Source: Latrodectus hesperus
Lineage: Eukaryota; Arthropoda; Arachnida; Araneae; Theridiidae
NCBI GenBank assembly: GCA_037975125.1
Contig: CM075852.1
Coordinates: 6,046,064 to 6,110,063, forward strand
Length of the DNA: 64,000 nucleotides
Reading direction: 5' to 3'
Positions within the stretch are counted from its first letter, which is position 1, and each line of letters opens with the position of its first letter. Positions 45,627 to 57,624 of the stretch are shown piece after piece. The notes below the pieces were generated by a model. The model was not told where the DNA came from and ran no database searches. It saw nothing but the letters and a program-made list of their open reading frames with translations. Both the position numbers and the translations under genes were made by a program.

Positions 45627-47282
45627 CTGAAACACGTCAAATGATATTATTGATATATTGACTGTCAATCTCTCTAATTGAGAAGCCCAGGAACATTGGA
45701 ATCTACGGAATACTTTTCATTGTGCCAATTAGCGCAATGGCCTTTAGCTTAGGTTATTTGCAGAACCTAACACCAACCAATCACAAAAATAATGCATTTT
45801 TATAACAGCATAAATTAATAATATATTATTAAAAACGAGGATAACTGGAAAATATACAATGCTATATAAATTAAATGTATATTTTGCTTTAATTAAAAAA
45901 TTACCTTTCTTTAAACCAATTTAACTACTTATGTTTGCCAGCGGCTAATACTTAAAGCGTTCAAATAAAAGATCTGTGAGCTTAAAACAATTCTCCCTGA
46001 ATATAACGGAGTTCAAATATAATTTTTAATTTCATGAGCATAAACAACATGATTTCATTTTTGCATTACTTTTTGCTATTATATCCAGTTGAAGAAAGAT
46101 TATTATAAATCATAAATTTTATAAAAAATACTAGAACTGAGTTTTGAAGGTTAAACCAATTACAGAATATGAATAAAATTTCCCTATCACATAATTGTTT
46201 CAGTATTAAAACAAATTTATGTAATTTTTGTAAATAACAACCCTCTAGTTAACGTATTAATATCAATTATTTCTTGAAATGATAATTTGCTAAATGTTAA
46301 TATGATTATTATAGTAAAGCTTAGAAAAAAGAAAATTTCAATTAAGAATTTACTGGAAGTAAATGGATAATTTTTTTCTGTAGCTTCTTTTGAATGCACT
46401 ACATCTCAAAAGAAATTATGCATTTAGTTAGTTTTTATGAAGTTGCAAAATTCTGTTTATTTAATCAATCAGTTAATGAAATTAAGTATTTTTTCATCAC
46501 GCAAGCATATGGTAACAACCTGAAATTGCATTATGTGATATATATTTATATACCTATATCATGTACGTATGAATAAAACATTATTTTAACAAATGCTTAA
46601 AAATAATTTAGGAATGAAAAGCACAAGAAAAATATACAACTAAAAACCTGAGTGTAAAAAAATAATGTTCTTTTAGAAAACACTGTTTTAAAAGAATAAT
46701 TAACTTTTATTCGCATTGTATATAAATGAGTCACGATGATCAAATAAATCGCCATTATTTACAGTTACCATTTTTTGAAACAGAAAAAGTCTACATAGTT
46801 TTAAAAACAATTTTGAATATTCTACATTTTTACAAATTTTTATAACTTTTAAAAAGCAAATATTATGGCTATTAATAATAAAACTACATAAAATGCACAT
46901 TTCATAGTAATTTGAGAAAAAAAAACTTTGAATAATATTTGAATAATGCACACAATTCACGCAGAAACATAGTTTTTACATGCATAACAAAATATTTCTT
47001 AAATGCTATTGTATACTCTATCACGTTTGACTGACCTTGTTCATTTTTAAGACATTTTTCTTGTTAACTTTGATGATTTAAAAAGTTACAAATAGTTATT
47101 TTAAAAATTAAATGGAATGAAGCAACCACTACTTGAAAAGTTTACTTATTTTTTAGTATTGCATTCTCTGTGTATTGAATTGGTACATGCTTAATAAATA
47201 AAATGCATTATGAACTATTTTAATATTATATTTCTATATTTTACAAGTAAGACAGATATAAGTTCAAACATTAAACTCTTAC
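45627..47282. other. AT-rich stretch, possible intron
   Basis: If the two candidate exons belong together this is the intron between them. Nothing else is recognised. Confidence 0.4.
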
Positions 47283-47412
47283 CTGAATTGTGCTTGAGTA
47301 AAAGCATAGTACATAAAGGCACTGCAATAAGAATCAACGCAATGTAGAATGATATCATAGACTGACGTCTAATTAAATAGCGATTAAAAAAGCTGATTAT
47401 GGCACTCTTCAT
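47283..47412 (-). CDS. Candidate first coding exon of a type II membrane protein
   Basis: The minus strand has ATG at 47412-47410 in the context CAAGAGATGAAG. It encodes MKSAIISFFNRYLIRRQSMI followed by SFYIALILIAVPLCTMLLLK and HNS. The frame ends at a near-consensus donor CAG/GTAAGAG, with GT at 47282-47281. The product has a short basic N-terminus (Lys2, Arg11, Arg15, Arg16) and one hydrophobic segment at about residues 19-39 with Lys40-His41 after it. That arrangement is typical of a signal anchor, as in Golgi glycosyl- or sulfotransferases. The exon leaves in phase 1. No catalytic exon was identified, so the enzyme class is only a suggestion. It could also be a small membrane protein. Confidence 0.55.
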
Positions 47413-47830
47413 CTCTTGAGTTTTATTTATATTTTGGTTAAAAATTTAATATCGAAAATATATTTGATTATAGAAACTATATAATATGTGATTATTTTGG
47501 TCCTTTTACAAAAATAAAATCTCTCTTTCATGAAATTTCATGAGCAAGTTATATATTTTAGATGCTCGTATTTACTGAAAATATTTGTTTAAAATTATTG
47601 CCTTTGTTTATACTTTTAGCTTATAAAAATGCTTAAAAACATAAATATTTCCATAGATTTTGTAAATTTAAATAATCACAGATTTTTACAATGTTTATGC
47701 ATTGCATAATCTCACAAAAAGCTCGTTTTTTTAAAAAATTAGATAAAAAAAATTCTGATTTTTTTTGTGAAAAATTTCAGATTTTTATAGATGCCTGTTA
47801 TGCAGATTCGCTTAAAAGCTAGTTTTTTAG
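47413..47830. other. AT-rich stretch upstream of the candidate exon
   Basis: This would contain the 5' region of the candidate gene. No convincing TATA box, initiator or 5' UTR splice site was found. Confidence 0.35.
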
Positions 47831-48156
47831 TGTAATGCCGTGTAATTTTGATATACTTTTGTATTCAAAATAGCTCAAACAATGGAAATCTGCGATTGCG
47901 TTGAGTTCTCCGAGTCGGGGAAAACCAGGAGCTCTGAACTCGCCGGAGAGATTTCCTGTTTCTGACTCAGGTGACTTGAGGCCGGCTTTTTACTTTCTGG
48001 GACTTTCGCAGATGGCGCTACCAAACAGTGAAACGAGAGTCAGTCATGAGTGTAATTATGCCTTCTCCTCACCTCATAGCTTTTATTTATTTTATCTTCT
48101 TCTTCCCAAATAAAGGATCAGAAGAATGTATATCTACTGTACGCAGTTCTATTAAA
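47831..48156 (+). mobile_element. Candidate solo LTR
   Basis: A GC-rich island (about 47890-48070) lies within a segment that starts TGTAATGCC and ends TATTAAA. It has an AATAAA signal at 48110-48115 and ends about 40 bases later, as expected for an LTR with R and U5. The flanking five bases are TTTAG and TTTGG, a possible imperfect target duplication. No primer-binding site or internal gene lies next to it, so only a solo LTR would fit. The terminal inverted bases are imperfect. A CpG-containing regulatory island or non-LTR repeat remains possible. Confidence 0.4.
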
Positions 48157-48316
48157 TTTGGAAATTATGATGGAAATTGATGATTAACTTATACCCTGAA
48201 ATTTCGCTATGGTGAATAATTATATTGCAACTTTCGAATTTACATATTTATACGTAGTAAATAAGATAATAAATATAGGACTCAGATATTATGCCAAAGA
48301 AATTTAAATGAAATAG

Positions 48317-48732
48317 TATAGTCTCTAAATTACACGTGGTTTATTTTTCTTTTTATAGGTAAATATGTAATTTCATATTTATGTACCAAAACATAATTAT
48401 TTTATTTTCCAAATAAATGAATAGCAATTTACCAACACAAATACAAATGTTTTAGAAAAAATATATAGTGGTAACTGGTGAGGAATGTTTTTATTTTAGA
48501 ATTTTTTCACATATCTAATCATGAAAAAGTATAGTATCTAAATTATACGTGGTTTATTTTTCTTTTTATAGGTAAGTATGTAATTTCATATTTATGTACC
48601 AAAACATAATTATTTTATTTTCCAAATAAATGAATACTAATTTACCAACACAAATACAAATGTTTTAGAAAAAAATTATAGTGGTAACTGGTGAGGAATG
48701 TTTTTATTTTAGAATTTTTTCACATATCTAAT
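48317..48732. repeat. Tandem duplication, 213-bp unit
   Basis: Two adjacent copies start at GTATAGT (48317 and 48530) and run to CACATATCTAAT. They differ at only a few positions (for example GTCTCTAAATTACACG against GTATCTAAATTATACG). Each contains a pyrimidine tract and TATAGGTAA motif resembling a splice acceptor but no open frame. Confidence 0.95.
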
Positions 48733-49806
48733 ATTCAGTAATGAAATTAATAATATATGTGTTTTAGAGCCTTAAGTTATAATGAATGAATAATTAATTG
48801 AGATACGCCTATTACATATTAACAAACTATTTTTCTAATATATTAATTGCAACAAACCAATACAAGTATATGAAAGTTCAATTGTTTAGAACCATAATTA
48901 ATGTAAATTCATGTAGTGTTTCCATATTAAATATATTTCATGCTAAATGGAGTGCAAATTAAATTTAAACAGACACAATAAGTAAATTTTATTTTATATT
49001 TCATTTAATTTAAATGAACCTTATTTTCTATTATATTTTATATATTATGGATATTATAGAATATTCAGCATATTATAAATTATAACCTTATTTTTCATCA
49101 CGTATCCCATTTCTTTAATAACCATAAACATAAAACATAATATAAAAGTAATTTTGCATAATATCATTTATAACAATTAAATAAATATTAAAATTTAAAA
49201 AGATAGATTTTTTGTCTGGAATTTATGTTAATATTATTAAAACATTCCAGAAATAAATTTTCATGCAATATAATTCATGATGACTACCAGAAGTTTGAAC
49301 ATATTTCATAACTGAAATGAAAAAAGAATTTTTGGGGGAAAATTATTCACACAGAAGAAATATTTGAGCATGAAGAATATGCACACAGAAGAAATCATCA
49401 ATTATTGATTAAATGTTATGTTGAAGGAACCACTCATATATCTTTGGATAAAAAAGTGTAAAAACGCATGAAGAAAATTTTTGACAGTTACAATTTATGT
49501 TCTTTTAGAAAAGAATTAGTCGAAACTTTCAGTCTAAGTAAATTTATTCAAAATAAACTAGAATGATTCATAATAGAGATTTTTTGGTATTTTTCTAATA
49601 TACAATGTAATTTGTCAGTGGAAATGTTTTCTTAGTAAGCAGGTAAGTATTGCTCTTAACTGGTCATTAAGTTATTATTTGAATCATCAAAATTCATATA
49701 TGGAAAAAATTTTAACAAACAATTGAGCAGTAGAAAAATAAACAATATACATATTATATGTTTTGTTCAAAAATTAGTAATAAAATAAAAATCAGTTGTG
49801 ATAATA
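48733..49806. other. AT-rich stretch, nothing recognised
   Basis: No gene or repeat boundary is visible. A short duplicated motif with CACACAGAAGAAAT occurs twice near 49350-49400. Confidence 0.5.
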
Positions 49807-49977
49807 CCATAATTAATCATAGGATAGACAAAATACAATGTAATACATTGTATTTTGTCTATCCTATGATTAATTATGGATAGAAATATTTATATATTTC
49901 TATCCATAATTAATCTTATTATCATTACAGATAAAATATTTTATCCATGTAATACATGGATAAAAATATTTTATCTG
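49807..49977. repeat. Chain of three long palindromes
   Basis: Palindrome 1 (49807-49879) has two perfect 36-bp arms around one central base. Palindrome 2 (49868-49915) has perfect 22-bp arms with a TTAT loop, and its left arm overlaps the last 12 bases of palindrome 1. Palindrome 3 (49928-49977) has 24- and 25-base arms with a single one-base bulge around one central base. Palindromes 1 and 3 share the centre ATGTAATACAT. Palindromes 1 and 2 share the CCATAATTAATC motif. The region could extrude as cruciforms in DNA or fold into stacked hairpins in RNA. Confidence 0.97.
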
Positions 49978-52601
49978 CACCCATATTGTCTATACGTATA
50001 AAATATGTTAGCCCAAGCAAATGGATTAAAAAATATGTTTGTCAATGTTATCCATGTAACAAATTCAATTCTTCAAAATTTAAAATTTTTGTTTGTAATC
50101 TTGAACAGGAAATTAATCAGTATAGAGCTTATAATTTATAACAATATGATTTTACGAGAACTTATCAAAAATGACCAAAATATGTGCTTGAATATTAAGC
50201 TATAAAGATACACTTTCATAATCAGCTATAGCATGTTCCAAACAACATGATGGAAAGTAATTAATCATTATATATTGATAAAAAACAGCATGCAAGAACA
50301 TGGAACCTATTCCTTAATAAATATGTGTGAATGACTATGTATAAAAAGTTCAAAACTCTGTCATGATTCTCTGGAGTGTACTGAAATCAACTGCATCAAT
50401 CTCATTTTTATGACTAATCTCAGAACAACCTATGTCTTCAGTTCTTGAGGGAACTCCATAAGAAGAAGTCTCAAGAATATATGTCAGAAGTATATGGAGG
50501 ACACTCTATCTCGTGAATTTCTCTGCATTCAATGCAATCAAACGCTGAGCAAATGTTCACTTTAAGGCAATGAATATATAAGCCGTTTTACTGTAATGAG
50601 ACCCATCCTACCTGAATTGGTGTGTCTTGTTGATACTTCTCAAAGCAGAGTCCATGTCAAACTCTATCATTTCTCAATACTTTATTCCTGTCACCTTACC
50701 ACCAATAAATAATGGAACCATTATTGCATATTTTCACTTCATTGTGTTCTTTTGCTTTCTAAAATCTGAAAGACATGCTTTTCGAACTGTGACATTACTT
50801 CGGTTGCTCTCTCATATAATATTTTTATGAAGAATAATCGCACTTCCAAGGTAAATTATTCCGATTTGCTTACTATTTACTTCCAATAATTAAGGATTCA
50901 CCTTAAATCTGAATATATGTGTGGTTGCAATATGACAAATCATATTTGCATCCATACATTTGAAATTAGTAAATTTAGAATACTTATTATCATGTCTTTT
51001 AATCTCTCTTTATGTAGTTAATAAAGGCAATATTACAAAATGCTGCATTCTTGTGACACATTATATAGTACGTCAATAAGTAAACTATTGAATGTAATCA
51101 TTTGAAAAATGGCATTATTTATTCAACAATGCGTTCAATATTTATAATCTATGTTTTTCTGGAAAAAAAACTAAGTCAGAAATAAATTACTCAATTTTAT
51201 TCATTCATTAATAAGGGGAATAACTCATATATTGAATTTTCACTTTATCAATTATTATTTTTCTTCACATAAGCTACATTTGAGATGGATGTAAAAAATT
51301 GTTGTGGCACAATTTTTTCCAGTTTTAGAAAATTATTTAACGCTTATACTTGCAAATTTTATTATTACACTTCATCATACTTTAAATAACAACTGTACAA
51401 CACAGTAAAATAATTTTAATGCATTTAAAACAGAAGTATGTTTTACTTTTTAGTCATTTATATTAAATTAGAGTTTTTTTACTGACTAAATATTAAAAAA
51501 AATACCTATGTTGTTTACATTGCAATTTGTAAAGGTATATGTATCATATATTTTGTCTGTATTGAGGCTTTTTTCATGTCATAATATAATTAACAACACA
51601 TAAAAAGTATATTTATGAGTAAGCACAATATTCATAATGTTTGATTACATAACTTCATTATAATTATCACGAATAGTGAAATTTTTATTTTATACATCTA
51701 TAAAATATCATATAATTTATTAACCGCTATCAAATCTTAAGGATAATCTTTTTCAAATTATCTTCAATAAAATAATTTCACTTATACTACATAATTTTTA
51801 GAAGAAAGCTATCTCGTTTTTTATTGCGAATAATATTTCTTTATTTACAATTATTAATCGTTTTTAAAAATTATTTTACCACATACAATTATTTTACTTT
51901 TTATTAAAAATATAGATTGAAATTTATAATTTAAAAATGGTTGTTTATTTTATAAATCTTTATTAAATGAAAATAAATGTACATATTTTTGATTATCTAC
52001 TTTTTAAATTTCAATGTAACCAGTGCAAAAACAAAATTATCGGAAATATGAACTAAAATAAAGCCAAAAATGGTTTGAAACCAGCGAGCGAAAATAATTT
52101 TCCTTAAAAAATAAATTATTTATAAAATATTTCTATAATAAGGAGAGTTTTTTTTATTTGTATCAGATATTCCCGAGAGCCTTTTGAGATGTGAACAAGT
52201 CAACAAAAATCATGTTTCCCTAAAATAAAACTTAAAAATCGCCACACATCACTACTTTTAACCGCAGAAAAGAGAAAGAGAGGATAATAACTTCACTATT
52301 ATAATGAAGCTGAACTTAAACCCAAACGAAAATGCTGTGACTTCAAAAATTTCACCTCTTTGTTAATATTTTTGAAAGGAATTTCTCGAAAGTTTATCTT
52401 TTTTTTTTTTTTTGCATTATTTGTTGTAGTTTGTTTACGTTCCATTGATAAACAAAAAAGAAAAATTTTACTTTTAAAGAGAAAAAGAAAATATTCCCCT
52501 TACCTAAGTTTGACTTTATATTCATTATCACAATGCTCCTTTCTTCATATACGATCAACCATTTTGGCGTACCGCCAAAGGCGCAGCAAAAAATTTTATT
52601 A
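49978..52601. other. AT-rich stretch with one weak open frame
   Basis: The only item of note is a minus-strand frame (about 50350-50505) ending GCSEISHKNEIDAVDFSTL and QRIMTEF with a TGA. It reads protein-like but is short, and neighbouring sequence in another frame suggests a frameshift, so it may be a pseudogene or transposon remnant. Nothing else is recognised. Confidence 0.35.
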
Positions 52602-52765
52602 TTAACTCTCTTTTTTGCAATTTTCTTCACGAATCTTTAGTTCTTCATAATTAGTGATATTCCCACAGCACTTAACAAGGTAGAAAGTCATCGAAAAGAG
52701 TGTGAACAAAGCTGCTATGTAAGCACACATAATTAAATTCAGTAAAAATTCAGTGAAAATTAAAA
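52602..52765 (-). CDS. Candidate terminal exon with one membrane segment
   Basis: On the minus strand an open frame reads LIFTEFLLNLIMCAYIAALF, TLFSMTFYLVKCCGNITNYE, ELKIREENCKKES and then three consecutive TAA codons that overlap an AATAAA. The first 30 residues form a membrane helix. A juxtamembrane cysteine pair follows, then a charged tail. The in-frame stop upstream and an AG at 52767-52766 suggest an acceptor, although the site (GTGAG) is weak. The YEELKxREE tail after a last membrane segment loosely recalls M6/proteolipid-family proteins, which have four membrane segments. That is a guess from memory of the family and not a secure match. No other exon of such a gene was found. Confidence 0.35.
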
Positions 52766-53962
<1,197 letters not shown>

Positions 53963-54550
53963 GCAAGATTAGAATTGGAAAGTACAAGAATATATAAACA
54001 CATTTATTTTTAGCAATACATTCAGCGCAAAAGCAGCTAAAATAGAATTATTAAATTATAATTAATAGTATGTTTTATAAAATTAATAATCAAATATTAG
54101 ATAGAGAATAATACATTTAAAATACAATGTAAATACCAAGTAGAGAATAAATATATATTCATAAAGTTAAATATTAGATGGAGAAAGATACATTGAAAAT
54201 ACCAAATGGAAAAAGATACATTGAAAATACAAAATATGGTAAATAGCTGGAAAAATGTTTAATATATATTTTTAAATTTCAAAGAAAAATATAAAATGGA
54301 ATGAAATAGTAACAGGGCCAGCTTTGTCAGGAGGTGGTGATCACATTTGCACAAAGTATGGCTTTTCTGCACTGGCCCAAGACATAGTCTTAAAAAAATG
54401 CCAGTACACCCCAAAGCCACACCAATAGTTCAAACCAAAATATCAAGCCAGAGTAAAATATGTATAATTTAATCTAAAATATGTAATCCATAATCAGATG
54501 TTGCCAAAATACATTTAATTTATAATAATCAAATTAAATTAAATTAAAAC
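53963..54550. other. Intergenic DNA with a composite hairpin
   Basis: Positions 54371-54405 form ACTGGC...GCCAGT enclosing AAGAC-ATA-GTCTT, a two-tier stem-loop inside a GC-richer patch (54310-54430). The patch lies downstream, in element orientation, of the Penelope-like RT relic and may be part of it. Positions 54150-54235 hold short degenerate direct repeats around AGATACATTGAAAATAC. Confidence 0.5.
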
Positions 54551-54589
54551 CAGATCCAAATCCATATCCAAATACAAGTCCAAATCTGC
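54551..54589 (+). repeat. Degenerate hexamer repeat (CCAAAT)n
   Basis: About six imperfect copies of ATCCAA/GTCCAA. It may be a terminal simple repeat of the neighbouring retroelement. Confidence 0.65.
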
Positions 54590-54654
54590 AAGAACCGCAC
54601 CAAATATTATATGTAAGCCAAATAAATACATAAATTAACGACTAAGTGTAAACA

Positions 54655-55290
54655 CTATTGGCATTTCAAGCTTCTTATAAGACCTTCAAGGCTTGGGTGA
54701 CCCTTCTGTAGTATATAACTACGTCTTACTTCACTCTTATAAGCAATGCTCTACTAGCCAAATAGTGTTTAATAAATTTAATTGTAATGTTAGTATGAGT
54801 TAGAATATTTTCTAGTCTATTGATTTGCTTATTGATATTGTTTAAATTATTACATATATTATAAATTCTATTTAGTTGATTAAAAGTAATATTTTTATAA
54901 ATTTTAATTGAAATACTTTAATTCCAGAAAATTAGTTTATTAACTTTAAAATTAAAATTATTAGTTTTATCATATATGTCAGTATATGTACGTTTATCTT
55001 TTATCGTAATTAACATATCCAAAAATTCAGTTTTTAAGTTATCGTTATTAGTTTTAATTAATTTTAATTCCTCAGGATATATATTATTGTAAATTTTATC
55101 AAATTATAAGCAATTAAAAATTATAAAATCATCAATATATCTGTAAGCAAAAGGCATTTGTATAACAAAGGATTTTTCATAGTAGTTTAAAAATAGATTT
55201 ACCAGTAGACTTGAAAATTTGGAACGCTGAGGAATGCCGTTAACTTGTAAGTGTAAATCTTTTCTCCCTAAGAAATAAAATTATTATAAA
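54655..55290 (-). pseudogene. Penelope-like element reverse transcriptase relic
   Basis: The minus strand encodes NGIPQRSKFSSLLVNLFL (the usual NGIPxGS block with Gly to Arg), then YRYIDDFIIFN, with YIDD at 55139-55128. Next come NIYPEELKLIKTNN, LKTEFLDMLITIKDKRTYTD, IYDKTNNFNFKVNKL and a C-terminal INRIYN-like block of the thumb. The run of YP-EL-L-x-TN, FLDxxI and YDKxNxFxFxV is characteristic of Penelope-like elements. Stops interrupt it after FNCL and FWN and end it at 54728-54726. No GIY-YIG endonuclease was found downstream, and the N-terminal RT part above 55290 is too decayed to read. Confidence 0.78.
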
Positions 55291-56309
55291 TGCAAAATAA
55301 ACTAAGGTGTCAATAACTAAGTATTTTCATATGGTCATTCCAATACCACAAACATGAATTTCCATAACCCTTACTGATTTATTTAAATATGTGGTAATCA
55401 TGTAAATGACAGGAAAAGTACTTATTTATTTTTAATTTTAATCAATTCAGAATTGTAAATATTGAGTTTTAAGATATAAGTCTTGAATATTTGAGCCAGG
55501 TTATGTGTTATTATGAAATATAAATTTTCATGCAAACATACGTTAATCGTTAAATGCTTATTGTTACTCAGTTTATATTGACAAATCATATTATTATTTT
55601 TAGAAGAATTTTATGTTTTCTTTCAGTTGTTCCCCTTTTATTTACAATGTAATAGGTTTAAAAATTTTAACTGGTAACGAAATATGTTACTTCAACTAAT
55701 TTTAATTCGATCAGTGATACCATAAGAATAGATTTTTTGTGGGATTGATATTTTTAACAGTCGGTTTATAAATATCTATGAGAAATATATCATTAAGTAA
55801 ATCAAAATTCACTTAAAGATTGTTCATTTAATTTTATTTATAAACTAACAATAATTCAAATTCGAACCAAACATGTAACCAAACATAAAGATTTTATTTT
55901 CAGTAAATGTAGTCTGCGATGTTTCTAAGATAAATGAAATTGTGTATGCTGGATAATATATTAACAGATAAATTGAAATGCATCATTAAATTTCCAGTTT
56001 ATTTTAAGTAATCGGAATTTATGTATACATAATTCATACTGGCATTACAGCCTGAGAAATCTGATAGACTAAAGATTAAGCCAGGAGCTGGTGACAGTTC
56101 ATATTATTTTCACATGAAAAAGCAAATTTGAAAATGCAAACATGTCCTTCCTGAAAAAATAATAGAAGAAAGCATACTATTGACCAAACATTGATCAAAA
56201 AATTGACTCATGAGAACAGAACAATTTTCGAATAGTCAGAAGAACTATAATATTTAACTATAGAACGTATTAGATGATTATGGGGGAACCAGTGATTAAT
56301 TAATCTTAG
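55291..56309. other. AT-rich stretch, nothing certain
   Basis: This probably includes decayed N-terminal sequence of the Penelope-like element (55291-55620) and of the next transposase relic (after about 56040). Neither is readable. Confidence 0.4.
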
Positions 56310-56640
56310 AAATGTATGGTTTCAAGCTGTCCACTTACTAAATTACAAAGGAAATCAAGAGACAAATAATTAGTTATAACGTTATCGAAGTTTGACCGCC
56401 GAATTTGCCGGATCTGATTCCACTGGACTTTTTCCTGTGGGGATACCTAAAACAACAGGTGTGTACGACCCTTCCGCAAACATTGTAGCACCTTGAGGAA
56501 CGCATTACGAAAGCTTGTCTGCATGTGTCACGTCACATTATCTAGCGTGTCCATTGTATCAATCAAACAATGATGGATCTAAGAGTACATTGCTGAAGAC
56601 GGTGAAAATTCAAATATTTTAAAAAAAGGATATATTGTTA
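56310..56640 (+). pseudogene. Tc1/mariner-superfamily transposase C-terminal relic
   Basis: Frames read VWFQAVHLLNYKG, then NVIEV, a stop, and PPNLPDLIPLDFFLWGYLKQ, followed by HLEERITKACLHVSRHII. The SPDLTPLDFFLWGYLK block with a downstream LxxRI-xACxxV helix is the C-terminal part of a widespread arthropod transposase in the Tc1/mariner superfamily. The expected WFQQDGA Asp motif is destroyed, and stops interrupt the rest. It is unrelated to the mariner copy 120 bp downstream, which has different motifs and intact termini. No inverted repeats were seen. Confidence 0.75.
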
Positions 56641-56762
56641 TATTTAGTTTTTTTTTTCTTTGTTTTGTTTTCTGAACGTTTTCTTACGACATAAGTAAGA
56701 GATCACGAAAAACAACTGTGCATTTGAAATTCTCGATTCTTTGCATTTAAAACCATAAGATA

Positions 56763-56793
56763 TTAGGTTGGTGCGTATGAAATGTCGGATTCT
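56763..56793 (+). repeat. Left terminal inverted repeat of the mariner
   Basis: 31 bp, identical to the inverse of 57625-57655, preceded by TA (56761-56762). Confidence 0.97.
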
Positions 56794-56951
56794 CTTTACA
56801 TGCGGACGTTTTCCTCCCTGTTTTCGTTATACTTTTGTATTTGGCATAACCTCATTCATACTCGTATTGTCCATTGCCAGAGACTCATTTCAGCAAAATA
56901 GGTTTTCTCGAAGGTCTTCCCTTTTTTATTTCTTTTGAGTTTATTGCCGAT

Positions 56952-57443
56952 ATGAATTCTGCCGACATTCGCGTCATTTTCTTATATGAGTACAAACTTG
57001 GTAATAGTGCTGCAAAAGCTGCACGCAACATAAACCAAGCGTTTGGGGAAAATACGGTTAACGATCGGAAAGTGCAGCGTTGGTTCGAAAAATTTCGGAC
57101 TGGCGATTTTTCACTGCAAAATGAGCCGCGCGGAAGACCCAAAACGTCTGTGAAGAATGATGACCTGAAGGCTCTAGTGGAAGCGGATATAGCCTTATCC
57201 ACGAGGGAACTTGCTATCAGGATGAAAGTTGACCATACAACGATATTGAGACACCTTTCTGAGATTGGCAAGGTTAAGAAGATGGACAAGTGGGTACCGC
57301 ACGCACTGACAGAGCGAAATAAGCTGGATCGGTTAAACGTATGCTCATCATTGCAGCATCCACCCTATTCACCGGATCTCTCGAACGACCGATTTTCATT
57401 TTTTCAAGCATTTAGAGCTGTTTTTAAGGGGCAAACACTATGA
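56952..57443 (+). CDS. Mariner transposase deletion derivative, DNA-binding domain intact
   Basis: ATG 56952 begins MNSADIRVIFLYEYKLGNSA, the usual mariner start. An upstream in-frame ATG at 56874 lies in the untranslated part. The paired-like DNA-binding domain is uninterrupted: KAARNINQAFGENTVNDRKV, QRWFEKFRTGDFSLQNEPRG, then the second HTH with LVEADIALSTRELAIRMKVD and TTILRHLSEIGKV. WVPHALTERNKLDRLNVCSS follows. At about 57353/57354 the sequence jumps in frame to QHPPYSPDLSNDRFSFFQAF, the region of the third catalytic Asp. About 140-150 residues carrying the first two catalytic Asp residues are missing. Translation stops at 57441-57443, and C-terminal sequence continues in broken frames to about 57580 (RWGKCIEANGAYFD). 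The product cannot cut DNA but could still bind the inverted repeats. Confidence 0.88.
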   Translation: MNSADIRVIFLYEYKLGNSAAKAARNINQAFGENTVNDRKVQRWFEKFRTGDFSLQNEPRGRPKTSVKNDDLKALVEADIALSTRELAIRMKVDHTTILRHLSEIGKVKKMDKWVPHALTERNKLDRLNVCSSLQHPPYSPDLSNDRFSFFQAFRAVFKGQTL

Positions 57444-57624
57444 AAATGAAGACAGTCTAAAAAACTCGATATCAGAGTTTATCAATTCTAAAGACCAAAA
57501 TTTTTTAAGACAGGCATCTACGCTTTAAAATCTCGTTGGGGGAAGTGTATTGAAGCGAATGGAGCATACTTTGATTGAATAAACAGCTTTTGAAGAAAGA
57601 TATGCAGTTTTATACAATCACTTA

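Noticed and set aside
50350..50505. Minus-strand frame ending QRIMTEF as a terminal exon
   Set aside because: Protein-like, but the neighbouring coding-like sequence is in another frame and no clear acceptor or poly-A signal is present. It is left as a weak lead only.
54300..54430. Hammerhead ribozyme of the Penelope-like element
   Set aside because: On the minus strand a CCTGACAAAGC string is near the CUGANGA core but does not match it, and no matching GAAA plus three-stem arrangement was found.
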